Source: Entomomonas asaccharolytica
GTDB taxonomy: Bacteria; Pseudomonadota; Gammaproteobacteria; Pseudomonadales; Pseudomonadaceae
Length of the DNA: 64,000 nucleotides
Reading direction: 5' to 3'
NCBI RefSeq assembly: GCF_016653615.1
Contig: NZ_CP067393.1
Location: forward strand, 3,053,673-3,117,672
The position numbers and the translations under genes were made by a program. This document shows positions 9,801-17,565 of this stretch, in pieces. The notes under the pieces were generated by a model, which saw only the letters and a program-made list of their open reading frames with translations, did no database searches and had not been told where the DNA came from. Each line of letters opens with the position of its first letter. Positions within the stretch are counted from its first letter, which is position 1.

Positions 9801-10547
9801 TGGCTCCTTATGTTCTTTCGCTTTTTCTATAATTATATTTGCTTCTAACTTATTGGCTATATCTAGCTCTGATGTATGTATTTTGGTAGTAATTGATTCA
9901 AACTCAACAGTATCAGATTCCGCCTGCTTCTCATTCTGATAATCTAATAATTCTTGATAATAAGCATCATAATCATAATCGTATAACGCCTTGCTATATA
10001 AAATTTTCGAATTTTCAATAGGATTTTCTTCATCAAGATAATTATTAAACTCTTCATTGTCTTCATATTCAATAAGATCTTTATATTCAAGATCTATAAC
10101 ACAAAAATGCTCTATATAATATGAAGCTATCCCATCTGTAATAGATTTTATTGATTTTGCTAATGCTATTGTGCTTTTAGCTTCTAAAGGGAGCACACGA
10201 CCATGACAAATAATTCCTCTATCATTTCTAATCTCACCTATAAAATGAATAAGCTGATTTATTCTTTTAACGAAATCTTTTTCAGTTTCATCATTTTTCT
10301 CACACAAACTTTGTGTTGCATTATTAAATAAAGTTGGTAGTTTTATAGACGTATCATCTTTATAAGTAGCAGAAAGTCTAAATAAAATATTTTTAGCAAT
10401 AGCCTCTAACAATGACTTACATGCTTCAATTGCTATATCAGGAGAAGTTTCTATTTTTTCATCAATAATAGAAAAATATTCTTCTAGCTCCAATAACCAA
10501 TCATGATCATTTAAATGTTCTTTTATAGCTTTACGAGTTAATTCCAT
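6891..10547 (-). CDS. hsdR: Type I restriction enzyme R subunit with an N-terminal HEPN/Abi_C-like domain
   Basis: A motor-nuclease subunit that translocates DNA and cuts at a distance when bound to HsdM/HsdS. I chose ATG 10547 (1,218 aa), preceded by TTGAGA; a TTG at 10559 is four codons upstream. Residues about 30-150 are a helical domain with EACKSLLEAIAKNIL and RNDRGIICHGR (about 107-117), matching the abortive-infection C-terminal (Abi_C)/DUF4145 HEPN pattern with an R-x4-H motif. An acidic linker follows to about 250. The HsdR core then begins: a PD-(D/E)xK nuclease (FDVTILLNG...QIELKKAG, D372, E386, K388), Walker A TTGSGKT (521-525), DECH (623-626), GFTGTPI and QAFSRTNR. Without the extension the length is normal for the family. 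hsdS ends just upstream, so the gene is last in hsdM-hsdS-hsdR. RNase activity of the extension is inference. Confidence 0.93.
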   Translation of the reverse strand: MELTRKAIKEHLNDHDWLLELEEYFSIIDEKIETSPDIAIEACKSLLEAIAKNILFRLSATYKDDTSIKLPTLFNNATQSLCEKNDETEKDFVKRINQLIHFIGEIRNDRGIICHGRVLPLEAKSTIALAKSIKSITDGIASYYIEHFCVIDLEYKDLIEYEDNEEFNNYLDEENPIENSKILYSKALYDYDYDAYYQELLDYQNEKQAESDTVEFESITTKIHTSELDIANKLEANIIIEKAKEHKEPVMTIQSEAELEQALIEKLQQGGYEYIPIRTEQQMLANLRKQLEIHNKLEAKPFTDNEFQQILTHLKKENTVFSRAEVLRGRYELYRDTGELTYITFLNTHDWCLNEFQIANQVSTTTRKARFDVTILLNGLPLVQIELKKAGIAIKEAFNQIKKYYRRHDFWSGTGLYGFVQLFIISNKVNTKYFAHNAKQPFEQTFVWTNELNEHISNLFDFADTFLKPCHLSKMITHYTVLHQSDKCLMILRPYQYYACEAIIKQVKETNNFAYIWHTTGSGKTLTSFKASQVITGMPTVEKVLFVVDRRDLDYKTAKEFNEYSPNSVDMTDNTHKLVNQLTDNNTKLIVTTIQKLRNAITHPRYLEEVSYLQDKKVVFIFDECHRSQFGLTHKKIKEFFKGAQMFGFTGTPIFRDNANTSQGIKQTTKDLFGECLHKYVIVDAIRDENVLRFAVEYIGKYSRKNTVNELDIPTEENDEQPIEQTKEVLENPARLTKIVDYILRIHDQKTQQRAFTALFATSSIDCVIKYYELFKERQQLLIEEYEAKGLRYKPLTIATVFSYTQNEEEKNLEQVNGLLDEEPLEVTGKINKTYKDKLDSFIADYNQLFNTKFAANDTQSFTNYYNDIAERIKSTELDLLLVVNMFLTGFDSKQLNTLYVDKNLKQHGLIQAFSRTNRILDANKTQGNIVCFRNLKKATDDAITLFSNKDAIETVLVDSYENYLAKYNTLVTKLLALVPTVESVDKLPDENAELNFVEIFRDMLRLKKVLSSFADFKVEDLSLSEQTFADYTSKYLDIYEKVKKTIEDPDTPASPLAEIDFETVLIHKDIINVAYIIELLQKIAKTKDQPTRQEQTDNIISMLAGEVSFRDKRGLIERFIKEQIPYLTEEQIPEAFKEYWQTEQEKALITICTEEQLDEQKVRQLIENYKLFDRFPRTHEIKACLDYTPKILERKAISDRICKRVSDFFDVFFKGMD

Positions 10548-10560
10548 AATATTTCTCAAG

Positions 10561-11739
10561 CTAAATAAATAACTGCTGCAGTAAACCTTTTTTATACGTA
10601 TTAAGCTGTTCTAACTGGGCTTTAACTAGGTTTATTTTCTCGTCTATGGCTGTTAGAAATTTGGCTATTTTGGTTTGTTCTTTTTCACAAGGTAACAAGA
10701 TAGATGTATTTAAAAATGAAGTTTTTGATATATTGAATCTTGTACTACCTTGAGCTAGTTTAAGTATTGTTTCTCTAAAAAAACTACTCCTAAATAAATA
10801 ACAGGCAAAATAGGGGCTAAGGATCTTGAAAGAATTAACTCTAAAACCAAAGCAAAAACTATTTAAATAAACTTTTTCTTGTGGATATGAAAGCAAAACA
10901 GAACTATATGCTATTTCATTTGGAGTTTCTGACGAAATAGTGAAAAAAATATCACCAAATTGTACAGAGTTTTGTTCATCATCTACTGTAACTAAAGAGC
11001 ACAAATCTAAGTTTATTTTATTATTATCAAAAACTTGTTTGTATGTAATATATTTTGAACCTTTACCAAAATCATTTGATGATTTACCTACTAATCCATT
11101 AAAAGATTTACCAATATCATTTAATATTTTACTTTCCCACTCAGGAAATTCTCTTCCATTATCATCTTTAAAGCGTAGTTGCTGACTAAAGATTTGTTGC
11201 ATAATGTTCCTTTTATACTGCTCTAGTAGTTGGCATTGTTTTTCTTGCTGATTAATACGGGTATCTAGGGTGGTTAAAAAAACAGCTATTTTAGTTTGTT
11301 CTAATAAACTATGAGGATATGTTACTACCATTTTTGCAATCATATCCTTTCTAACTGAATCAACAGAATTCTTTGCTGATATTCTTATTACTCTATTGTA
11401 AAATTTTTCTGAAAAATAATAATATAAATATTTACCTAATATTTTTTTATCAAAGTTATATATACAATAAACTCGCTGGTGAAAATCAAACTTACCATTA
11501 ATATAATGATAAATTTTTCCTACTCCAACACCATCTCCTGCTGTAAGAATAGCCTCCCCATCAAAAGAATAACTATTTATTTTTTCGATATTTTGAGATC
11601 TAACATAAAAAGGATATCTCCCCCTATCATCTTTATCTTGTGTATCTTTATTGCCTGTGGTTATTTTGGCAAGATCTTCTATTTTATTTGACAAAAGAGA
11701 ACTACCAAACTCTTTGAATCTTAGCTTTGGCACTAACAT
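10561..11739 (-). CDS. hsdS: Type I restriction-modification specificity subunit S
   Basis: A 392-residue HsdS with two target-recognition domains (about 15-155 and 200-350), each followed by a conserved helical spacer (EQTKIAVFLTTLDTRI... and EQTKIAKFLTAIDEKI...). The two spacers form the coiled-coil ruler that sets the gap in the bipartite target. Its ATG overlaps the hsdM stop by one base (TAATG). The second half ends in YKKGLLQQLFI, typical of the family. The recognition sequence cannot be read from the protein. Both halves are intact, with no sign of truncation. Confidence 0.94.
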   Translation of the reverse strand: MLVPKLRFKEFGSSLLSNKIEDLAKITTGNKDTQDKDDRGRYPFYVRSQNIEKINSYSFDGEAILTAGDGVGVGKIYHYINGKFDFHQRVYCIYNFDKKILGKYLYYYFSEKFYNRVIRISAKNSVDSVRKDMIAKMVVTYPHSLLEQTKIAVFLTTLDTRINQQEKQCQLLEQYKRNIMQQIFSQQLRFKDDNGREFPEWESKILNDIGKSFNGLVGKSSNDFGKGSKYITYKQVFDNNKINLDLCSLVTVDDEQNSVQFGDIFFTISSETPNEIAYSSVLLSYPQEKVYLNSFCFGFRVNSFKILSPYFACYLFRSSFFRETILKLAQGSTRFNISKTSFLNTSILLPCEKEQTKIAKFLTAIDEKINLVKAQLEQLNTYKKGLLQQLFI

Positions 11740-13331
11740 TAGTTACTACTCCCTACACTAAAAGGTGGTAAGATACCTAGCTCATCACAAAAGCCTGCTA
11801 GTTGCAGGTCGGTTTGTTTAGCTTGCTGTTCTACTTCTGACAATTGTTTAGCAATGGTATTAATATCTATAGGGGCTTCTTCTTCAAAGGTATCTACATA
11901 GCGCGGGATATTAAGGTTGTAGTCGTTGTCTTTAATTTCTTGCAAGCTCGCCACATAGCTATATTTTGCTTGGTCTTTTCTGGCTTTGTAAGCTTCAATA
12001 ATCTTATTAATATCTTGTAACCTTAATTTATTTTGGGTTTTTGCTTTTTCAAACTCTTGGCTAGCATCTATAAAAAGAATATTGTCTGCTTGTTTACGGC
12101 ATTTTTTAACCACTAATACACAGGTGGGAATGCTAGTACCAAAGAAGATATTGGCAGGTAAGCCTATTACCGCATCAATACAGTTAAGTTGTGCTATCAG
12201 GTATTGGCGAATATGCCCTTCAGCTGCCCCTCTAAATAGTATACCGTGGGGTAATATTACAGCCATGGTGCCATCTTCTGCTAGCTGGTAGTACATATGT
12301 TGTACAAATGCCATATCCGCTTTGGTACGTGGGGCAAGTTTGCCATAGCGACCAAAACGGTTGTCGTTCATATGAAGCGGGTTAGCACTCCAATGAGCAG
12401 AAAAGGGCGGATTAGCCACAATAGCTTGGAATTTTTTATCGAGGTGTTGGGGTTTTTCTAAGGTATCTTCTTGCCTAATATCGAAGTTGCTGTAGTGAAC
12501 ATCATGTAAAATCATATTCATACGAGCTAAGTTATAGGTGGTGCGATTAAGTTCTTGGCCATAGATATGGTCAACACTTTTGGCTTCTCTTTTTACCCTC
12601 AGTAGTAATGAACCACTACCACAGGTAGGGTCATAAACATTTTTAAGGGTTTTATTATCGAGGGTAACAATTTTAGCTAATAAGGTAGAAACAGCTTGTG
12701 GTGTGTAAAATTCACCTGCTTTTTTACCTGCATCACTAGCAAACTGTCCTATTAGGTATTCGTAAGCATCCCCTAGTACATCATTATCTGTATTGGTTAG
12801 GTCAAAGTTAATATCATCTAAATGAATAAAGATTTTAGAGACTAGGCTATTTTTATCTTCTACAGTTCTACCTAGTTTAGTAGAGGTAAGGTCTAAATCT
12901 TCAAATAGGTTGTCAAAATCATCGGCACTATCACTATTTTGGGTACTTTTTTCGATATTATTTAGAATAATACCTAAATCTTCTAATATAAAGCCTTGAT
13001 CTTCTGCTTGAGGATCGTCTTTACAACGTTTTGCTAAACGGTGGAATAACTCATTAGGGGCTAAAAAGTAGCCTAGTGTATCCGCTAATTCATGGTGAAT
13101 GGCTTGTGTATATTCTTTGCCTTGTTGTGTGGTAGTGTCTATATCCACATACTTTATATTATCTCCTGCTAGTAACTCATCAGCCTGATGCTGCATTTTT
13201 TCGGATAAATATTTGTAGAAGATAAAGCCTAGAATGTAGTTTCTAAACTCATCCGCATTCATTTTACCTCTAAGGGTATTGGCAATAGCCCATAGTTGTT
13301 GTTGGAGTATGCGTAGCTGTTCTTCTGACAT
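11739..13331 (-). CDS. hsdM: Type I restriction-modification DNA N6-adenine methyltransferase, M subunit
   Basis: It methylates the target adenines that protect host DNA and forms the core of the complex with HsdS. I place the start at the ATG of MSEEQLRILQ (530 aa), with GGAT upstream; longer starts at 13343 (ATG) or 13373 (TTG) have no ribosome site. The N-terminal helical domain is LWAIANTLRGKMNADEFRNY. The SAM-binding motif DPTCGSGSLLL lies at 234-244 and the catalytic NPPF at 307-310, followed by FFGTSIPTCVLVVKK. First gene of hsdM-hsdS-hsdR; the three are packed with overlaps or gaps of under 15 bases. Confidence 0.95.
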   Translation of the reverse strand: MSEEQLRILQQQLWAIANTLRGKMNADEFRNYILGFIFYKYLSEKMQHQADELLAGDNIKYVDIDTTTQQGKEYTQAIHHELADTLGYFLAPNELFHRLAKRCKDDPQAEDQGFILEDLGIILNNIEKSTQNSDSADDFDNLFEDLDLTSTKLGRTVEDKNSLVSKIFIHLDDINFDLTNTDNDVLGDAYEYLIGQFASDAGKKAGEFYTPQAVSTLLAKIVTLDNKTLKNVYDPTCGSGSLLLRVKREAKSVDHIYGQELNRTTYNLARMNMILHDVHYSNFDIRQEDTLEKPQHLDKKFQAIVANPPFSAHWSANPLHMNDNRFGRYGKLAPRTKADMAFVQHMYYQLAEDGTMAVILPHGILFRGAAEGHIRQYLIAQLNCIDAVIGLPANIFFGTSIPTCVLVVKKCRKQADNILFIDASQEFEKAKTQNKLRLQDINKIIEAYKARKDQAKYSYVASLQEIKDNDYNLNIPRYVDTFEEEAPIDINTIAKQLSEVEQQAKQTDLQLAGFCDELGILPPFSVGSSN

Positions 13332-13573
13332 AATTAGATCCATAGCAAAGATAAGCAAAAAACCATTATACAACAGTAACTAGTATTATGGTTGGCTATT
13401 AAGTGCTAGGTTTGTTATATGGATTTGTAGGTATTAGCATCTGGCTAAGAATAGAGGATTGAATATGATTAAATGCTGGATATATTTATTCAGTTTACTT
13501 TTTGAAAACTTTGAAATTCAACATAAAGAATAATTTACTGTTTTTATGGACTGAAAAAATTAATTCTTTTTTT

Positions 13574-13697
13574 GGACTCCAGAAATTAACTAGAATAAAT
13601 ATAAATAACAATAAGTTATCTCTAATTATTTTTTGACTATAAAAACTCTATTATTAATAAGTAGTTAAAAGCCTATTTTCTCACGCGTAGGGGTGTG
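13574..13697. repeat. Right copy of the 7,026-bp-spaced direct repeat
   Basis: Ungapped partner of 6548-6671 (offset 7,026). It starts at the shared GGACT and runs through AAAAGCCTATTTTCTC (13667-13682) into CACGCGTAGGGGTG. Confidence 0.75.
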
Positions 13698-13853
13698 CGC
13701 TAAGTGTTCACCTTTTTATTTGTATTAATTGGCTAGCAATGCTTTAACAACTAAAAGTGTGCACAATGTGTTCTCTTTTGAGAATATTATTTTCCACGCG
13801 TGGAGGTGGTCACTAAACTATCACTATTATTTATGTATACACGCGTAAGGGTG
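13682..13853. repeat. Three iteron-like CACGCGT(A/G)(A/G)(A/G)GGTG motifs
   Basis: Copies at 13682-13695, 13795-13808 and 13840-13853, with a fourth (CGCGCGTGGGGGTG) at 6656-6669. Each is followed by a G/T-rich stretch holding GTGTTC, GGTTC or GGTCAC words. These GC-rich words stand out against the AT-rich surroundings. Confidence 0.6.
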
Positions 13854-14024
13854 GTTCTTTTATTGGTTCAATGGTTCTTTTTTTAGTAAAGAAGGCATAG
13901 GACTAAGCAAAAGAGCTTATTTTTAAAAGATTAGTAAAGTGTATTTATTATATTGTAATAGGCTATCTTTTACTTCTTTTATTAGTTAATAAAAATACTA
14001 CTACGTGGCAAATATATATAAAGG

Positions 14025-14169
14025 AGTTCATTTTTTGAACTGATGTTTTGTTTTATGTGTTCAATAATTGAACCTATAAATCCTTTGTAGAAGTAAAAAC
14101 TGTTTATTATATAGCCAATGTTTTTGTTATCAGGTCAATTTATGTACTTAATCAGTTCAGTAAATGAAC
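14025..14169. repeat. Three GTTCA-N5-TGAAC dyad sites
   Basis: Perfect inverted repeats with 5-base spacers at 14026-14040 (extended to 17 bases as AGTTCA-N5-TGAACT), 14059-14073 and 14155-14169. Identical arms and spacer suggest binding sites for one dimeric DNA-binding protein. They lie just downstream of the winged-helix gene. Confidence 0.6.
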
Positions 14170-14176
14170 CTTCATT

Positions 14177-14608
14177 TTATTCTTTGTCTTTACCTTCTAT
14201 AATTTGTTTAATTGTATAGTATGGTTTTATTGTTTGTTCTATTTCGAGTTCTAGTCCATCTATATGATCTATAGCTTCCCATGTAATAGCAAATAGATTA
14301 CAGCTTACTTCACTATTTAAAAAAAGCCCTTGTCTTGTTTTAATAATAAAGCGTTTGTCTATTAGTTCTTTTAAGCCTTTCACCAGTGTAGCTTTAGATT
14401 TTATACCCCATTGTTTGGCCATCGAATGTGAGGCTGATAAATTTCCATTATTGATACCATAATATTGTATTAATATACCTTGTAATATCGCTCTAGACGA
14501 CAGTTCTAGACTATAGTAATGCTTACTCACAAAAAGACTATAAGGAAGTTTTCCAAATCTTCCTTTAATCTTATATTTATTTTTTAATTTAGTAGCTACT
14601 CTGCCCAT
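14177..14608 (-). CDS. Winged-helix protein of mobile-element type
   Basis: A 143-residue protein with a central winged-helix region: YYSLELSSRAILQGILIQYY, then NNGNLSASHSMAKQWGIKS, KATLVKGLKELIDKRFIIKT and a GLFLNSEVSCNLFAITWEA wing. I recognise the layout from small HTH proteins that sit next to AlpA regulators in proteobacterial islands and act in replication or transfer control (family memory, not verified). It lies 17 bases after the AlpA-like gene, so probably one operon. No strong ribosome site precedes the ATG. The three dyads start immediately 3' of the gene. Confidence 0.6.
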   Translation of the reverse strand: MGRVATKLKNKYKIKGRFGKLPYSLFVSKHYYSLELSSRAILQGILIQYYGINNGNLSASHSMAKQWGIKSKATLVKGLKELIDKRFIIKTRQGLFLNSEVSCNLFAITWEAIDHIDGLELEIEQTIKPYYTIKQIIEGKDKE

Positions 14609-14625
14609 GACTAGTCTTTTATGTA

Positions 14626-14838
14626 TTAATAACTATTATTGGAATTGCTATTACGTTCTTCTAAACGCTGGTTAATCCACTGTTGAATTTCTTTGTACTC
14701 CCATAATGAGGATTTACCAAACTTAGCTTGTATTGGAAAAGTACCTGCTTTGATATAGTTGTACACACTGGCTCTGGATAAGCCTGTTAGGCTCATTACT
14801 TCTGCTAAACGAATTAGTCTTTTGTTTTCTGTACACAT
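14626..14838 (-). CDS. AlpA-family excisionase/transcriptional regulator
   Basis: A 70-residue MerR-like HTH protein with the AlpA signature: IRLAEVMSLTGLSRASVYNY, then IKAGTFPIQAKFGKSSLWEY and EIQQWINQRL. AlpA-type proteins activate integrase genes or act as excisionases in phage satellites and integrative elements. GGAG lies eight bases before the ATG. It is followed by the winged-helix gene and preceded by an inverted-repeat region (14906-14946) that may be its operator. No integrase is found next to it. Confidence 0.85.
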   Translation of the reverse strand: MCTENKRLIRLAEVMSLTGLSRASVYNYIKAGTFPIQAKFGKSSLWEYKEIQQWINQRLEERNSNSNNSY

Positions 14839-14905
14839 TGTATTTGCTCCATAACGGTTTAAGAATGTAGTGATAGAGTAAATAGGATGTGATTTTTTAA
14901 ATAGT

Positions 14906-14946
14906 CCCTTCCGTTACGAGAAATAAGGTTTTTCGTTACAGAAGGG
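14906..14946. repeat. Imperfect inverted repeat between the 327-residue gene and the AlpA-like gene
   Basis: CCCTTCCGTTACGA (14906-14919) pairs 12 of 14 with TCGTTACAGAAGGG (14933-14946). A related word, CCATAACGG, recurs at 14849-14857 next to the AlpA-like start. It may be a terminator for the upstream gene or an operator for AlpA. Confidence 0.45.
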
Positions 14947-14962
14947 GGTATTTTTTATGGCT

Positions 14963-15946
14963 TTACTTTGTTGATTTAGCAGATAATTTTTCTATAATTT
15001 GTTTTTTCTGTATATCTGTATTTATTTCATCTTGTTGGCTTTTTCGACCTGTACGTTTGGCATAATCTGGACAAGTAGGTTTTATCCATTTTTTTATGGT
15101 TAACCTAGTGGGTACTGATTCGGTATCTTGGTACTTATAAAATAGTATTTCACTGATAAGCTCAACTATATCTCCTGTTCGTAATAGTTGTTGCTTGTTA
15201 TCAAGTTTCCATATTTTTGTCGCCAATTCTATTATGGCTTGTTGTTTTTGTTTATTTGCTTTGATTGTGGTTTGTAATCCTACCATTCGTTTTTCTATTG
15301 TTTGTCGTTGTTTTTGCTGATTGTTCGTCAGTTCTGAACGGTAGATATTGGCATGGATTGAAACGCCATTAGTTAAACAACCCATAGCATTAATCAGTTG
15401 TTTAGCGATATCGCTATAATCATAATGGGTCAATGGTGGTGTTTCACTGCCAAGTAGTAAACGTATTGGATCTTTATATTTATTAAACTCAAGTTTTTTT
15501 AAGACACGTTGAATAAACTTTAGTGATAGTACAGCATATAAGTGTAAGGGCTTTACTATTTTTTTACTAGAAAGTAGGTAAGTTTGTTGCTCTTTATTAG
15601 CATCTAGGTAGTTTACTAGTATGTCTATATGGTTAGTAAACTCTTTTTGAGTAAGAGCTGGGTTAATGCGTTTTAGATCAGTTAGTTTGTATTGTGCATA
15701 TTTGAAAACTTCTTTAGCTAATAGTTGCCTGATTTCATTAATTTCACCTAATGTAAAATCTTTTAGTAAATATATGGCTATTTCAGCAATACTACCTATA
15801 CCAAAGCTGTCAATATAATAAAAATAAGGTTTAAAAGGATTGGAATAGTTACTTATATAAGCAGCTGGAATATTTTCTGAGGAATAAGCAATCGATAGTC
15901 TATCTATTGAATTGATAGAATTGCTTTTATTAGCTGAAGCTGTCAT
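14963..15946 (-). CDS. Unrecognised protein of an island next to tRNA-Pro
   Basis: I do not recognise this 327-residue protein. It has no signal peptide or membrane segment. It is mostly helical and basic, with a Lys/Gln-rich stretch around 210-245 (NNQQKQRQTIEKRMVGLQTT) that may form a coiled coil. Near the C-terminus TIKKWIKPTCPDYAKRTGRK resembles the HTH-plus-basic ends of element-borne DNA-binding proteins. The Arg-His-Arg-Tyr set of a tyrosine recombinase is not visible. AGGGAT precedes the ATG. It is transcribed toward the AlpA-like gene and sits just downstream of the 3' end of tRNA-Pro, where an integrase would normally be. A role in element maintenance is inference. Confidence 0.5.
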   Translation of the reverse strand: MTASANKSNSINSIDRLSIAYSSENIPAAYISNYSNPFKPYFYYIDSFGIGSIAEIAIYLLKDFTLGEINEIRQLLAKEVFKYAQYKLTDLKRINPALTQKEFTNHIDILVNYLDANKEQQTYLLSSKKIVKPLHLYAVLSLKFIQRVLKKLEFNKYKDPIRLLLGSETPPLTHYDYSDIAKQLINAMGCLTNGVSIHANIYRSELTNNQQKQRQTIEKRMVGLQTTIKANKQKQQAIIELATKIWKLDNKQQLLRTGDIVELISEILFYKYQDTESVPTRLTIKKWIKPTCPDYAKRTGRKSQQDEINTDIQKKQIIEKLSAKSTK

Positions 15947-16184
15947 TAAATATCCCTAATCATTATTAAATAGGTGATTAATTTTAACAGCTATAGTCTT
16001 TATTGGATGGTTTATTATATTAAAGTATTAGCTTTCAAATATAATTACATAATGTGTAGCTACAATCTTTTTCAAAGAATTAAATAACATAAGAACAAAC
16101 GGTCACTATGCGGTCACCAGAAAGATATTTTTTAAGAAAGGGAATTTAAAAGAAAAGAAAATATTAATAACTTATTGATTTAAT

Positions 16185-16261
<77 letters not shown>

Positions 16262-16535
16262 ATATAGAAAAAATCTTATTGAAAATAAGGTGGCAAATAA
16301 TACACTAACTATAATAAAAAGAGTAGCCTTAATAGGTGCTATATTTATAACTAGGTTGATCCATTATATTAATCTTAACATTAAGGTTCGCTTGGACTGG
16401 TTATGTTATATGGAGATGGTTTATACTGATATTGCATAAATAGAGGCTTATTGATCTAATAAATACATTCTGCCCACTATTTATGGCATCATAATAATTA
16501 CAGAGATGAGTTTATTTCCCGCTTTAGGAGGCAGT

Positions 16536-17468
16536 ATGCAACTTAAAAAATTTCTTGTCGTAGTTGACGCTAAACACGGCAGACAACCCGCGTTAAAAAG
16601 AGCAGCTTGGCTTGCTAAACAAGCATCTGCCACATTAGATCTTCTGTTAGTTGAATACGATTCGTCTTTTGATGGCTTCCATTTGTTTGGTGGAAATAAA
16701 GAAGAAAATGAAGGTAAAGCATCCTTACTAGAAAATAAAAAAGAGTGGCTTGATGTGTTAGCACAACCACTTAGAGATGAAGGTCTTACTGTTACTACAA
16801 CCGTACGCTGGAACAAACTTCCTTATAAAGAAGTAATATCTTATGCCAATGAGACTAAGCCTGATATTGTGTTTAAGAGTGCTTACTCAGAAAACATGTT
16901 AAAACGTTTATTTATTACTAATAATTCATGGCAATTAATTCGTAATTGTACTTATCCATTATGGTTAGTACAGCATGGTGATTGGGAGGGTAATAAATTA
17001 TGTACCGCTCTGGATCCTTTGCATGTATCAGATAAACCAGCTTATTTAGATAATGAGTTAATTACTATCTCTAAAGAGCTTTCAAATATTCTTAAAATGC
17101 CAGCTAATTACTTACATAGTTATGCAGCTATGCCTCGTCCACAACTATTTGGTGGTGAACAATCAAGAGCCTATGACCAGTATTTAAAAGATTTTGTTAA
17201 AGAACATACAGATGCTTTTGAGAATTTACTTAGTCACTATCCAGAAGTTTCTAAAGATCAACAATTCTTGTTAGAAGGTTTTGCTGAAGAAGTTATTCCT
17301 AACTTTGTAAAAGAAAAACAAGTAGGTCTAATGATTATGGGAGCAGTTGCTCGTGGCAGTTTAGATAACTTGTTGATTGGCCACACAGCGGAGCGTGTAC
17401 TAGAAGCTATAGAATGTGACTTATTAGTAGTGCATCCACAAGTAAATGGCGGTAAAACGGAAATATAA
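16536..17468 (+). CDS. uspE: Universal stress protein UspE, tandem Usp domains
   Basis: A 310-residue protein with two Usp domains (about 1-150 and 160-305). The start is ATG 16536 after TAGGAGG; an in-frame ATG at 16506 lacks a ribosome site. The first domain opens MQLKKFLVVVDAKHGR. The second ends with GLMIMGAVARGSLDNLLIGH and AERVLEAIECDLLVVHP, the nucleotide-binding-like G-x2-G-x9-G(S/T) region of the family. Length fits UspE. In Pseudomonas such proteins support anaerobic energy-stress survival. The gene is monocistronic and followed by a strong hairpin terminator. Confidence 0.9.
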   Translation: MQLKKFLVVVDAKHGRQPALKRAAWLAKQASATLDLLLVEYDSSFDGFHLFGGNKEENEGKASLLENKKEWLDVLAQPLRDEGLTVTTTVRWNKLPYKEVISYANETKPDIVFKSAYSENMLKRLFITNNSWQLIRNCTYPLWLVQHGDWEGNKLCTALDPLHVSDKPAYLDNELITISKELSNILKMPANYLHSYAAMPRPQLFGGEQSRAYDQYLKDFVKEHTDAFENLLSHYPEVSKDQQFLLEGFAEEVIPNFVKEKQVGLMIMGAVARGSLDNLLIGHTAERVLEAIECDLLVVHPQVNGGKTEI

Positions 17469-17509
17469 TATTCACTCTCTGAACGAAGTAAATATTAGTA
17501 TTAAGAATT

Positions 17510-17553
17510 GTGGTTTATAATATAACAAACTCTATTATAAACCACTTTTTTTT
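17510..17553 (+). terminator. Intrinsic terminator between uspE and pykA, abutting the pykA ribosome site
   Basis: A perfect 12-bp stem (17510-17521 with 17534-17545) with a 12-base loop is followed by eight Ts (17546-17553). GAGAAGG and the pykA ATG at 17566 come directly after, leaving no room for a promoter in between. So it either ends uspE with pykA reached by read-through, or acts as a pykA attenuator. Confidence 0.85.
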
Positions 17554-17565
17554 GAGAAGGATTTT

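Larger units (their letters stand above)
13332..14176. other. Repeat-rich non-coding block between hsdM and the winged-helix gene
   Basis: No credible gene in about 845 bases. It contains the right copy of the 7,026-bp direct repeat (13574-13697), three CGCGT-containing 14-mers (13682-13853) each followed by GTG/GTTC-type runs, and three perfect GTTCA-N5-TGAAC dyads (14026-14169). The layout resembles an iteron/operator region of a mobile element, possibly an old origin or integration control region (inference). The hsdM promoter must lie near 13340-13560. Confidence 0.55.

Noticed and set aside
14963-15946. Tyrosine integrase at tRNA-Pro
   Set aside because: The catalytic Arg-His-Arg-Tyr residues could not be found in this protein.
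16451-16464. ANR/FNR box before uspE (TTGATCTAATAAAT)
   Set aside because: Only the left half-site matches TTGAT-N4-ATCAA.
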